Below, in pieces: positions 1-6,692 of a stretch of 15,859 nt of DNA (its first letter is position 1; each line of letters opens with the position of its first letter). Source of the DNA: Prolixibacteraceae bacterium UBA6029. GTDB lineage: Bacteria; Bacteroidota; Bacteroidia; Bacteroidales; Prolixibacteraceae. Made by a program: the position numbers and the translations under genes. Under the pieces are notes generated by a model. It was not told where the DNA came from. It searched no databases and saw nothing but the letters and a program-made list of their open reading frames with translations. The DNA lies in contig DIZL01000023.1 in the NCBI GenBank assembly GCA_002429385.1, forward strand, positions 9,056 to 24,914, in the 5' to 3' direction.

Positions 1-1
1 C

Positions 2-289
2 CTGCCTATGGAACTGGAAGCAGCCAGAGAGGCCGCAGGAAGCACTTTGATTGCGGTAAGCTGGAAAAATGACCCCAATATGAAGGGTAAACGCCTGGAT
101 GATGAATTAATGGCCGTAAGCGCCACCGATGGACATTACTCTGCAATGACCCCTACCACTCTGCTGAGAAGCGCACAAAACGACTCGTTTACCCTGCCTG
201 TGAAGCCAGCCGATGCCACGCATGTGTACCTGTTTTTTGCTTCGCAGGATGCAATGGATTATACCGAAAGCGTTTGTTTTGCGGTATAG
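2..289 (+). CDS. DUF6266 family protein, C-terminal part (5' truncated by window edge)
   Basis: This open frame runs in from the left edge and ends at a TAG. The ATG at 8 is probably internal, because family members are, from memory, around 200 residues and only about 95 are present. The visible part resembles the C-terminal half of DUF6266 proteins, including the stretches LIAVSWKND and THVYLFFASQDAMDYTESV. The matching N-terminal signature (MGTIKQGIMGAFSGKTGTVIGS) occurs at the other end of the window in a separate gene. The function of the family is unknown. Two further copies of this same 3' end lie downstream as remnants, so this locus holds repeated DUF6266 sequences. The assignment rests on recalled family resemblance, with no search done. 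Confidence 0.7.
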   Translation: MPMELEAAREAAGSTLIAVSWKNDPNMKGKRLDDELMAVSATDGHYSAMTPTTLLRSAQNDSFTLPVKPADATHVYLFFASQDAMDYTESVCFAV

Positions 290-291
290 GG

Positions 292-323
292 TTTGGAAAA
301 TGGATACTAATTTATTACCTTTA
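292..323 (+). promoter_or_regulatory. Candidate Bacteroides-type promoter for the rhuM gene
   Basis: TTTG at 292-295, a 20-base spacer, then TACCTTTA at 316-323. The Bacteroidota consensus is TTTG, 19-21 bases, TAnnTTTG, so only the last base of the -7 box differs. It would place the transcript start near 330, about 60 bases before the rhuM ATG. Confidence 0.4.
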
Positions 324-390
324 ATGTTTGCCAGGATGTCGTTTTGCTTACTTTCACATTAGAACCTGTAGCGAAAAATCATAGTTAATC

Positions 391-1407
391 ATGAAATCTG
401 AGAAAATAATAGTTCAAGACAGTATCATTATATACAACACGCCCGACGGAAAGGCTTCGGTTTCGCTATTTGCCAGGGATGGCATGGTGTGGATGAATCA
501 AAACCAGATTGCTGAACTTTTTGACACCTCGAAGCAAAATGTAGGTCAACACATAGCAAACATTCTGAGTGAAAAAGAATTAGATGCTGATTCAGTTGTA
601 AAGAATTACTTTACAACTGCCATTGATGGCAAAGATTACAATGTTACTTTCTATGCCCTGGACATGATTTTGGCTATAGGTTTTCGGGTCAGGAGCAGCC
701 GTGGGACTCAATTCAGGATCTGGGCCAACCAAAACCTCAAAGAATACCTGGTTAAAGGGTTCGTGATGGATGACGACCGGCTTAAGAATCCTGATGGTCG
801 TCCTGATTACTTCGATGAACTGTTGGAACGCATCCGGGATATACGGGCCTCAGAAAAACGCTTTTATCAAAAAGTACGTGACTTGTTTTCCCTTAGCAGC
901 GACTATGATCCTTCGGACAAAGCCACACAAATGTTTTTTGCCGAAACTCAGAATAAATTGCTTTATGCAGTCTCAGGGAAGACAGCTGCCGAAATTATTG
1001 TTTCGCGTGCCAGCGAAAACAAACCCAATATGGCCTTAAGCTCATGGAAAGGTTCCATCGTACGCAAACAAGATATTTTTATTGCAAAGAATTATTTAAC
1101 AGAGGACGAAATTGATATCCTTAACCACTTAGTGGTCATATTCCTGGAAAGTGCAGAATTACGGGCTAAAAACCGGATGAATATCAGCATGTCGTTTTGG
1201 AAGGAGAATGTTGACCGTATTCTTGTATCCAACGACCAAAAAATACTTCAGGGACCCGGTGCGATTAGCAATACTGAGATGGAACAGAAGGTTGCTGAAA
1301 TTTATAGCAGGTTCGAAACTCTGAGGAAAGCTTTTGAAGCTACCGAAGCGGATCAGCAAGACCTGAATGAACTGGAAAAACAAGTAAAAAAAAGAAAGAA
1401 AAAATAA
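391..1407 (+). CDS. rhuM: RhuM family protein (virulence protein RhuM-like)
   Basis: A 338-residue protein with the characteristic RhuM layout. The N-terminal part has a DNA-binding look: WMNQNQIAELFDTSKQNVGQHI (about residues 34-55) resembles a helix-turn-helix, and RVRSSRGTQFRIWANQNLKEYLVKGF (about 98-123) is the family signature. Charged, helical sequence then leads to a lysine-rich tail. RhuM was named from a Salmonella pathogenicity island gene. Homologues are widespread in accessory regions of Bacteroidota, and their biochemical role is unknown. The length is normal and the frame is intact. The gene sits exactly between two copies of a DUF6266 3' end (147-289 and 1421-1565), which suggests it arrived as a cassette. 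A promoter-like site precedes it. The family call is confident; the function is not known. Confidence 0.85.
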   Translation: MKSEKIIVQDSIIIYNTPDGKASVSLFARDGMVWMNQNQIAELFDTSKQNVGQHIANILSEKELDADSVVKNYFTTAIDGKDYNVTFYALDMILAIGFRVRSSRGTQFRIWANQNLKEYLVKGFVMDDDRLKNPDGRPDYFDELLERIRDIRASEKRFYQKVRDLFSLSSDYDPSDKATQMFFAETQNKLLYAVSGKTAAEIIVSRASENKPNMALSSWKGSIVRKQDIFIAKNYLTEDEIDILNHLVVIFLESAELRAKNRMNISMSFWKENVDRILVSNDQKILQGPGAISNTEMEQKVAEIYSRFETLRKAFEATEADQQDLNELEKQVKKRKKK

Positions 1408-1420
1408 TTACGGACTGATC

Positions 1421-1565
1421 ATTGACCTCTACCGGTCTACTGAGAAGCGCACAAAACGGCTCGTTTACCCTGCCCGAGAAGCCGGTTGATGCAACGCATG
1501 TTTACCTGTTCTTTGCCTCGCAGGATGGATTGGATTATACCGAGAGCGTTTGCTTCGAGATTTAG
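1421..1565 (+). pseudogene. Remnant of a DUF6266 gene 3' end (second copy)
   Basis: From about 1421 to the TAG at 1563-1565 the sequence aligns with 147-289 of the first gene over its whole length, with scattered substitutions and no gap. Translated in frame it gives LLRSAQNGSFTLPEKP, then THVYLFFASQDG, then YTESVCFEI and a stop, matching the first copy closely. No start codon or N-terminal half exists upstream, because the rhuM gene ends only 13 bases earlier. It is therefore a 3' fragment. Most substitutions fall in third codon positions, so it came from a functional paralogue and not from a recent direct duplication. Confidence 0.75.
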
Positions 1566-1591
1566 GGGCCTGGAACAGGGAGCATGGGGTC

Positions 1592-1636
1592 CCGCGGTCT
1601 TTAATCGCGGATGTAGAAAAAAACGATTGAAAATCG
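1592..1636. repeat. REP-like pair of short dyads
   Basis: Two adjacent hairpins: CCGCG with CGCGG (1592-1596 and 1606-1610), and CGATT-GAA-AATCG (1624-1636). They are joined by a linker holding GTAG. The arrangement resembles scattered intergenic REP elements, but only one copy is visible here and it differs from the array near 11 kb. Confidence 0.35.
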
Positions 1637-1880
1637 CTGTTCCCGTTTGCCGCGAAATATCATCGCAGATGCAATAGAGTTGTGAGGGATTTAAAATAGT
1701 CATGCAATTTGTGGAGCAAAGCGTTGTCGGATTGTCAAAGATCGTTTGTGCTGCCACAAAGCTGAATTCGATGACCTGATCATAGAATTCGCCTGTGGGT
1801 TACACAATTTTAGAATTACACTGAAATATAATACATTATAAAATTAATCTAAATAAAGTCTATTGCTCTTAAATAAATAT
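1637..1880. other. Intergenic stretch without a supported gene
   Basis: A 25-codon frame from the ATG at 1701 ends at TGA, and an imperfect repeat of GAATTC lies within about 30 bases near 1764-1790. From about 1800 on the sequence becomes strongly AT-rich. Nothing here supports a real gene; it may be debris of an older insertion. Confidence 0.3.
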
Positions 1881-2114
1881 TTACTTGACAATGAACTTTT
1901 TGGGATTCATTTTAAATGTTTCCTTACATTCATACTTATCAAAATAATATGTTTTGCCTTCATATTTATAATGGAAGGCATCTGATTTATCAACCTTCAT
2001 TCCGCAAACAGGATCTATTTTATTATCTGATGCAGAATTTCCTTTTAGCGAAGCACAGGACGAGATCAATGCGACTAAAACAATTAACAATGTGATTTTT
2101 TGTAATGTTTTCAT
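1881..2114 (-). CDS. YHS domain lipoprotein
   Basis: A 77-residue protein. A signal peptide with a hydrophobic core (residues 7-17) ends in a lipobox, LISSC, giving a lipidated Cys20 and an envelope location. A short linker leads to a YHS domain beginning DPVCGM (34-39) and continuing YKYEGKTYYF (49-58). YHS domains are small modules associated with metal binding, often found with copper-handling proteins. The usual second motif is YYFCS..C; here the first of those cysteines is replaced (YYFDKYECKETF), leaving only Cys37 and Cys63. It sits alone on the minus strand between two DUF6266 remnants. The family call is firm; the ligand and role are unknown. Confidence 0.85.
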   Translation of the reverse strand: MKTLQKITLLIVLVALISSCASLKGNSASDNKIDPVCGMKVDKSDAFHYKYEGKTYYFDKYECKETFKMNPKKFIVK

Positions 2115-2131
2115 GATATTAATTTTAAAAT

Positions 2132-2149
2132 TGTGAATGAATTTTCACA
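2132..2149. promoter_or_regulatory. Palindrome upstream of the YHS lipoprotein gene
   Basis: TGTGAA, six bases, then TTCACA: perfect six-base arms, starting 18 bases upstream of the start codon at 2114. The position suits an operator. The spacing is two bases too wide for a canonical CRP/FNR-type site, so no regulator is named. Confidence 0.3.
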
Positions 2150-2350
2150 TCACTAAGATGCTTCCATAGATACCATGAAGTGTTATATAATTCCTAAAAA
2201 TATTTACATAATTCACACAATTTAAGGATTTTATATATTAGTCATTATTCAGAATAAATTGTTATTACATTCTTTTACATGTATTTGCGATCCATAGGTA
2301 CGATAACTATGGGATTAAAACCTGATAAGACCAGAAAGAACCCGGCACCA

Positions 2351-2408
2351 TTTCTCAGTCTCACAGGATGGAATGGACTATACCGGGAGCGTTTGATTCG
2401 AGGTATAG
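2351..2408 (+). pseudogene. Decayed DUF6266 gene 3' end (third copy)
   Basis: The bases around CAGGATGGAATGGACTATAC match the end of the two earlier copies and run to the same terminal TAG at 2406-2408. Read in frame it gives QDGMDYTGSV, a premature TGA, then FEV and stop. Homology fades upstream of about 2351. It is shorter and more damaged than the copy at 1421-1565. Confidence 0.6.
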
Positions 2409-2462
2409 GGGCAGGGACCTGGGAGTGATCGCGTTGAATTAGGGGTGCCGAAATAATCCCGA

Positions 2463-2480
2463 TCCCGATAACTATCGGGA
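2463..2480. repeat. Perfect hairpin in an intergenic region
   Basis: TCCCGATA, two bases, TATCGGGA: eight-base arms. A further half-match (CCATCGGG) follows directly. No T-run follows on either strand, so it is not a convincing intrinsic terminator. Confidence 0.4.
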
Positions 2481-2633
2481 CCATCGGGACAGTATGACGC
2501 TCTGTCATTTTCTCTTTCCTTTTTCCTCATTTTTCTATCTTTTATACCATATCTTAAAATTCAGGTGTAACAGATTTGTCCTGAAGAATATATCTGTTAT
2601 ATCACACATTGTTAATAACTATTTAATAAGATA

Positions 2634-2665
2634 TTTACAATAATTAAATATATTTATTAACTTTG
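2634..2665 (+). promoter_or_regulatory. Candidate Bacteroides-type promoter for the HTH/polymerase-like module
   Basis: TAACTTTG at 2658-2665 matches the -7 consensus TAnnTTTG exactly. TTTA at 2634-2637 is a three-of-four match to the -33 box at the standard 20-base spacing. It lies just upstream of the small ORF beginning at 2698. Confidence 0.45.
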
Positions 2666-2697
2666 TTATAATTAGAGTATTAACCAATATTTAGGGT

Positions 2698-2820
2698 ATG
2701 AATTTAAAGTTGGAAAGCATATTGACAATTGGAGTTGAAAAAGCTAAAAATGAAAGGGCAAAAATCAGTTTATTTGGTTTAGTAAATGAATCCGGCAGAG
2801 CAGGAGGTAACCATGAATGA
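2698..2820 (+). CDS. Small ORF (40 aa), probable leader peptide or small protein
   Basis: The reading frame starts MNLKLESILTIGVEKAKNER and ends at a TGA that overlaps the ATG of the following HTH gene by 8 bases. It begins about 30 bases after a good promoter-like site and has a normal amphipathic, lysine- and glutamate-rich composition. The overlap would allow translational coupling, so ribosomes finishing here could restart on the HTH gene. No family is recognised. It could simply be an untranslated leader with a chance frame. Confidence 0.35.
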   Translation: MNLKLESILTIGVEKAKNERAKISLFGLVNESGRAGGNHE

Positions 2821-3112
2821 TGTAAATCCCATACTACCGATCATTTCAGTTCTGAAATTGGAAATGCAATCTATGGCACAATCGATGTCAAAAATTAGCA
2901 AGGCTAATTCACAGGTTTTAGCTGAAGAATGGCTAACCAAAGAACAGGTACTGACCATATTGCAGGTTTGTCCCCGTACGCTTGAATACTTCAAAAGCAG
3001 CGGAAAACTTCCGTATAGCAAAATTGGCCGAACAGTTCGTTTTAAAACAAGCGACGTGGAGCATTTACTGATTGCCAATTACGACCCCAAGGCAGTTGTT
3101 AAAAACAAATAA
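2813..3112 (+). CDS. Helix-turn-helix domain protein (excisionase/MerR-like, HTH_17 type)
   Basis: The start is set at 2813 because AGGAGG lies at 2802-2807, five bases upstream; an in-frame ATG at 2786 would add nine residues but has no such site. The 99-residue product has an N-terminal helical segment, then an HTH_17-like domain: EEWLTKEQVLTILQVCPRTL, a wing around KSSGKLPYSKIGRTVRF, and a final SDVEHLL helix. Proteins of this type act as excisionases or as transcription regulators in Bacteroidota mobile elements. Here it precedes the polymerase-like gene on the same strand, so it may control that gene or bind the nearby repeats. The DNA-binding call is firm; the target is inferred. Confidence 0.8.
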   Translation: MNDVNPILPIISVLKLEMQSMAQSMSKISKANSQVLAEEWLTKEQVLTILQVCPRTLEYFKSSGKLPYSKIGRTVRFKTSDVEHLLIANYDPKAVVKNK

Positions 3113-3206
3113 GGGGAGTAATTGAAGCTTAATACCTTATTAACCACAGTATGGTGCAATTTCTTTATTCAATTTATTTGTGGATAGTCAATCTAATTTA
3201 TCATTG

Positions 3207-4679
3207 ATGAAAAATAACTTAGCCATTCAGACCAACTCTTCAGAACAAGAGGACAGTTCTTTAAGCGTTGCCTATAAGAAAACGACCCATGCAGACAATG
3301 TTGTAAGCGAATTGGAAATTACAACAACAGAAACAATAAATCCTGCAAGCAGGCAAAGGGGTTCAAAGAAAAAGACTGAAAAGTTCTACAGGCAATTAGT
3401 ACCTGTTAAAATATACGATGAATTGCCAGTCCTTGAGGACGCGATCAGACCTTATATCAAAGGATATAAAACAGTTTATTTACTTGAAATGATTTCGATT
3501 ATCGCCTGGCATATCCGAAAGGATGATGGCGTTGCAAGGCTTCAGATGGATTTCCTGAAAAAACAGGTTCCACAGGGAGATAAATACATGAAAGGACTGA
3601 TTTCCAACAAAATTGTAATAAGAACAGGTCAACCAATAAAAGGGGATAAATGTTATGAATATAGTTTTACTCCTAAGTATCAAAGCAAATATATCGAAGT
3701 TCCGTTAGTTGATATGAAACTTGTCAGAAGGCTTGATCTATTGTATTCTAAGATAGAAAGAGAAAATACAAAAAAAATCTGGGGACATTCAAGACAGAAA
3801 GAATTTCTAAAACAAATTACCATTGATGCCGGATTTAATGAGTTTCTGAAATCAAGATGGACAGGCAACATCAATCAATATAACAATATAAAGGCATCAG
3901 CTACCAGGCTTTTACGAAAAAGATATTTCTGCACCATCGATGATACTTCTCGAAGGTTTCATTCGAACGTAACAAATATGTCCAAGGATTTAAGACCCTT
4001 TCTGAGGGTGAACGGGCAGCCTCTCGTGAATATTGACATTAAAAATTCTCAACCCTACTTATCCACGCTTTTATTGACCCATCCCGAAAAGGTGGTTGGC
4101 TTTGTCATAGATGATAAATTAGACAGACTGTTGAAAACGATTAAAATACCAAAATCACGGGATATCGCACACTATATTGACCTGGTTACTTCAGGGGGAA
4201 TTTATGAATATTTGATGGCTGAATTTTCGAAGAAGGGCTTAATAATGGATAGAAAGGAAACAAAAAAGCAGGTTTTAAGAATCCTGTTTGCCAGAAACCG
4301 AGAACCTAAGGACGAGATTAATTTACAAGCCCGATCGATTTTTATGAAAATATTTCCCAATGTACATCAAGTGTTTTTCAGGATCAGGGGGCCCATGAGA
4401 GAGAAAAAATATTTGAATAGTCATAACAAGTGTGTGACTTTTCGGCGGTTTGCCATTTTGCTTCAACGGATAGAATCGAAATTGGTATTGGATGTAATCA
4501 TGAAACGGGTTTATAAAGAATTGCCTGGGGTTTTTGTACTAACGATTCATGATTCGATTTTGACGGTGAATGACAGGGAGGTAGTTGATTCGATTTTTAA
4601 AATCATGGAAGAGGAGCTTGAAAAATTTGTGGGATTTACGCCAACGATTAAAATTGAAGGTTTTTGTGAGGGAAATTGA
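3207..4679 (+). CDS. Putative family A polymerase-like replication protein
   Basis: About 490 residues from the ATG at 3207; an in-frame GTG at 3180 would add nine. The middle region around LQMDFLKKQV to SKYIEVPL looks like a winged helix. The C-terminal half then shows, in order and spacing, the hallmarks of the PolA/T7-type polymerase fold. SRRFHSNVTNM (248-258) recalls the GRLSS..NLQN segment. IDIKNSQPYL contains the motif A aspartate, D277. RKETKKQVLRILFA (349-362) reproduces the R-x3-K-x3-hydrophobic-x3-aromatic-small pattern of the O helix. TIHDSI gives motif C, H448-D449-S450. No 3'-5' exonuclease domain is visible. It could copy DNA, act as a primase, or be a single-subunit RNA polymerase relative. 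The neighbouring HTH gene and downstream repeats suggest a replication role. I cannot name the family. Confidence 0.6.
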   Translation: MKNNLAIQTNSSEQEDSSLSVAYKKTTHADNVVSELEITTTETINPASRQRGSKKKTEKFYRQLVPVKIYDELPVLEDAIRPYIKGYKTVYLLEMISIIAWHIRKDDGVARLQMDFLKKQVPQGDKYMKGLISNKIVIRTGQPIKGDKCYEYSFTPKYQSKYIEVPLVDMKLVRRLDLLYSKIERENTKKIWGHSRQKEFLKQITIDAGFNEFLKSRWTGNINQYNNIKASATRLLRKRYFCTIDDTSRRFHSNVTNMSKDLRPFLRVNGQPLVNIDIKNSQPYLSTLLLTHPEKVVGFVIDDKLDRLLKTIKIPKSRDIAHYIDLVTSGGIYEYLMAEFSKKGLIMDRKETKKQVLRILFARNREPKDEINLQARSIFMKIFPNVHQVFFRIRGPMREKKYLNSHNKCVTFRRFAILLQRIESKLVLDVIMKRVYKELPGVFVLTIHDSILTVNDREVVDSIFKIMEEELEKFVGFTPTIKIEGFCEGN

Positions 4680-4769
4680 AGAGTTTTTGAAAAATTTTAT
4701 GGGTCATTACCATTTTGAGGAAAATTGAAATTTTAGGGAATTTTGGCGAAATTGAGGCGTCTTCCCTAT

Positions 4770-4793
4770 AATATACTAAATAATATACTAAAT
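4770..4793 (+). repeat. Tandem 12-base direct repeat
   Basis: AATATACTAAAT occurs twice with no gap (4770-4781 and 4782-4793), about 90 bases after the polymerase-like stop codon. Confidence 0.6.
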
Positions 4794-4804
4794 TAGAGGA
4801 ATAA

Positions 4805-4836
4805 CAAGAGATAGAGGAAGAGAGAGAGAGATAGGG
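4805..4836 (+). repeat. GA-rich simple-sequence tract
   Basis: A purine run dominated by AG dinucleotides, including five consecutive AG units. It lies outside any gene, so no phase-variable reading frame is affected. Confidence 0.6.
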
Positions 4837-4927
4837 GAATTGTAACCAATATGGTGCTACAACCCTTGTAACTGCAATCTAATCAATAGTATAATGAATA
4901 ATATTTTTATAGGGTATTCGAAGAATA

Positions 4928-4960
4928 CGAATTACGCGAATTAAAACGAATTTCACGAAT
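4928..4960 (+). repeat. Phased CGAAT motif, four copies
   Basis: CGAAT starts at 4928, 4937, 4947 and 4956, that is every 9-10 bases and close to one helical turn. Related motifs recur near 5098. Similar strings are common as low-complexity intergenic sequence, so binding-site function is only a guess. Confidence 0.45.
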
Positions 4961-5063
4961 CGGAAAAAGGAAAGAGGAAAAAGGAAAGTTGGTGAAACTT
5001 TGTATTTTGGAGTATTGGTGGCAAACTTAGGAAAAAGAAAAGCAGTTTTTAAAATATAGTACC

Positions 5064-5090
5064 GTAGTAAATGTAGTAAACGTAGTAAAT
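5064..5090 (+). repeat. Triple 9-base tandem repeat
   Basis: GTAGTAAAT, GTAGTAAAC, GTAGTAAAT in direct succession. Confidence 0.6.
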
Positions 5091-5123
5091 GGATATTCGA
5101 ATTACATGAATTTAAACGACCAA

Positions 5124-5137
5124 CTGCCTTCGGGCAG
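5124..5137. repeat. Small UUCG-loop hairpin
   Basis: CTGCC-TTCG-GGCAG, a five-pair stem closed by a stable TTCG loop and followed by a run of A on the plus strand. With no U-run after it on either strand, a terminator role is not supported. Confidence 0.4.
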
Positions 5138-5306
5138 GAAAAAAAGATAGAAAAAAAGCAAATATTTGCTTTGATTTATAAACATAACTTCATAAATTTA
5201 AACCTTTGAAAACCAAAATAAAAAAGAATAAATAGGGCTGATAGAAAACTATGAAACTTGAGCGGAAGTATAAGTATTTTTCCATATCTTAGTAAACAGT
5301 AGTGTT

Positions 5307-6527
5307 ATGAAACATGACAAGCTTATAAATATCATCAATGAATTGATTGACATTTCTGAGATTATTCCAAGATTTATTAACAATTTTCCAGAACCTTATA
5401 AGTCTTTTGGGATCGATAAATATAACATAACCTTTCGTGGTTATGACAAGCTTGAGAAGTTTCAAAATGGACTTGAAAGCATGTATAAGTATAATAAAGA
5501 GATTGCGGATACCTGGACTTTAAATAAGTTTGAAACAGATTTTGTCAGTTTAATTAGGCTTTTGAAAAATGGAAAAGGACGTTGCCAATCGAAGGATATA
5601 GAATTGTTATTCGAGAATTTCACAAAAGTGGAAATACAAGAAAGTGAAATTTTATATGAATTGTATGGAGCAGAAATGAATTTACCCAAATTAACATTAG
5701 GAGATTTTACAGTCTATAACTTTGATTTATCTATTACTGAATTAACTGAACGTTTCCCTTATTTAGTCCATCAAGATCTATATTTTTCAAACAGAAAATC
5801 TAGATATATTGTTGGAATTAAAGTTAAAGCTAGAGATAATGATAAAGCAGTTGAAATTGCAAACAAACTATGTGAGACCTTTGAAAACGTATTTAGCTAT
5901 ATGATTGCAGACATAAAACATCAAAGGACTGTTGGGATTTTTAATTTTCGGGGATGGAGAACAACATCTATTGTAGTTTGCAATAATAACTCAATGGGGT
6001 TTCAAGACAAAAACGACATTTCTCTGCCAGTAAATATAGACGAACCTTTTTTCAAAGATGTTAGTCAAGGCAACGACAAAATTTGGCCTTTAATAACTAA
6101 AACACAAAAAACAGAAATTGAAATTAGATTACTAAATGCCATTGAATGGATAGGAAAAGCAATATATGACATTGATTTATCAAAATCGCTAGTTCAATTC
6201 GTATTTGCAATTGAAGGCATGTTACAATTAAACGAAAAATCGATTATTACACCTTCGATTGTTAGTCAATTAAGTGATTGGCTGGCGTTCATAATCAATG
6301 ATGAGTTAGAACAAAGAAAAAAAATATCAAAATATTTTAAAGACATTTATCAAAAGCGTTCAGCTATTGCACATGGAGCAGCAAAAACTATTGACATTCA
6401 AGATTTAGCATTAGCAATGCAAATATCCAAGCTAATGATTATAACCTTTTTAACAAATAAACCATTTTGTGACATTAAAACGATGGAAGAATTAAATAAA
6501 TACCTAACTAACTTAAAATTTAAATAA
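5307..6527 (+). CDS. Apea-like HEPN domain protein, putative defence ribonuclease
   Basis: A 406-residue protein with an unassigned N-terminal region and a C-terminal all-helical domain (about 270-390). That domain contains KRSAIAHG, so R351 and H356 form the R-x4-H signature of HEPN ribonucleases; the preceding FKDIYQKRS and the flanking helices match the Apea-like HEPN group. HEPN proteins with this motif usually cut RNA and occur in toxin and abortive-infection systems; ApeA itself is a reported anti-phage protein. Codon use is strongly AT-rich, unlike the hsd genes downstream, which hints at separate acquisition. No antitoxin gene is adjacent. It is followed by an imperfect dyad and then by the RES gene on the same strand. 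The HEPN call is good; the defence role is inferred from family. Confidence 0.7.
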   Translation: MKHDKLINIINELIDISEIIPRFINNFPEPYKSFGIDKYNITFRGYDKLEKFQNGLESMYKYNKEIADTWTLNKFETDFVSLIRLLKNGKGRCQSKDIELLFENFTKVEIQESEILYELYGAEMNLPKLTLGDFTVYNFDLSITELTERFPYLVHQDLYFSNRKSRYIVGIKVKARDNDKAVEIANKLCETFENVFSYMIADIKHQRTVGIFNFRGWRTTSIVVCNNNSMGFQDKNDISLPVNIDEPFFKDVSQGNDKIWPLITKTQKTEIEIRLLNAIEWIGKAIYDIDLSKSLVQFVFAIEGMLQLNEKSIITPSIVSQLSDWLAFIINDELEQRKKISKYFKDIYQKRSAIAHGAAKTIDIQDLALAMQISKLMIITFLTNKPFCDIKTMEELNKYLTNLKFK

Positions 6528-6528
6528 A

Positions 6529-6632
6529 TATCACTGTTATAAACTATAAATCAATTGCGGTTACAGTATCATGCGCGCAGCGGTTCGTTGGAAAAACATT
6601 AGTGATACGTGGACATGACAAAGTCCGCAATT
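6529..6632. repeat. Imperfect dyad region after the HEPN gene
   Basis: Two pairs of complementary words: TATCACT (6529-6535) with AGTGATA (6601-6607), and AATTGCGG (6553-6560) with CCGCAATT (6625-6632). The pairs interleave, so both stems cannot form as simple nested hairpins. The stretch is more GC-rich than the genes on either side. A comparable dyad follows the next gene. Confidence 0.35.
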
Positions 6633-6692
6633 CATCAACTACACATAATTCAGTAAATTATTAGCAAGTTTAAAAGAAGACACTTTGAAATT

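Larger units (their letters stand above)
4680..5306. other. Gene-free, repeat-rich AT stretch downstream of the polymerase-like gene
   Basis: No ORF of credible length was found on either strand. The region holds several short repeats, listed separately: a 12-base tandem duplication, a GA tract, phased CGAAT motifs, a triple 9-base repeat and a small hairpin. The combination resembles an iteron-type origin or a regulatory region, but it could be simple-sequence debris. Confidence 0.4.

Noticed and set aside
1437..1757. 106-codon minus-strand frame
   Set aside because: It runs antisense through the DUF6266 remnant and the REP-like dyads, and its translation looks like no protein family.
2132..2149. 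CRP-type binding site
   Set aside because: TGTGA and TCACA are separated by eight bases rather than six, and the classical site is not established in this phylum.
2275..2508. 77-codon minus-strand frame
   Set aside because: It covers a DUF6266 remnant and a palindrome read backwards; low-complexity translation with no promoter.
3151..3207. 18-codon frame ending at TGATG over the polymerase-like start
   Set aside because: Too short and hydrophobic to support as a gene; kept only as a possible coupling signal.
5124..5137. Intrinsic terminator
   Set aside because: The stem is good, but the following run is A on the plus strand, and there is no T-run after the stem on either strand.
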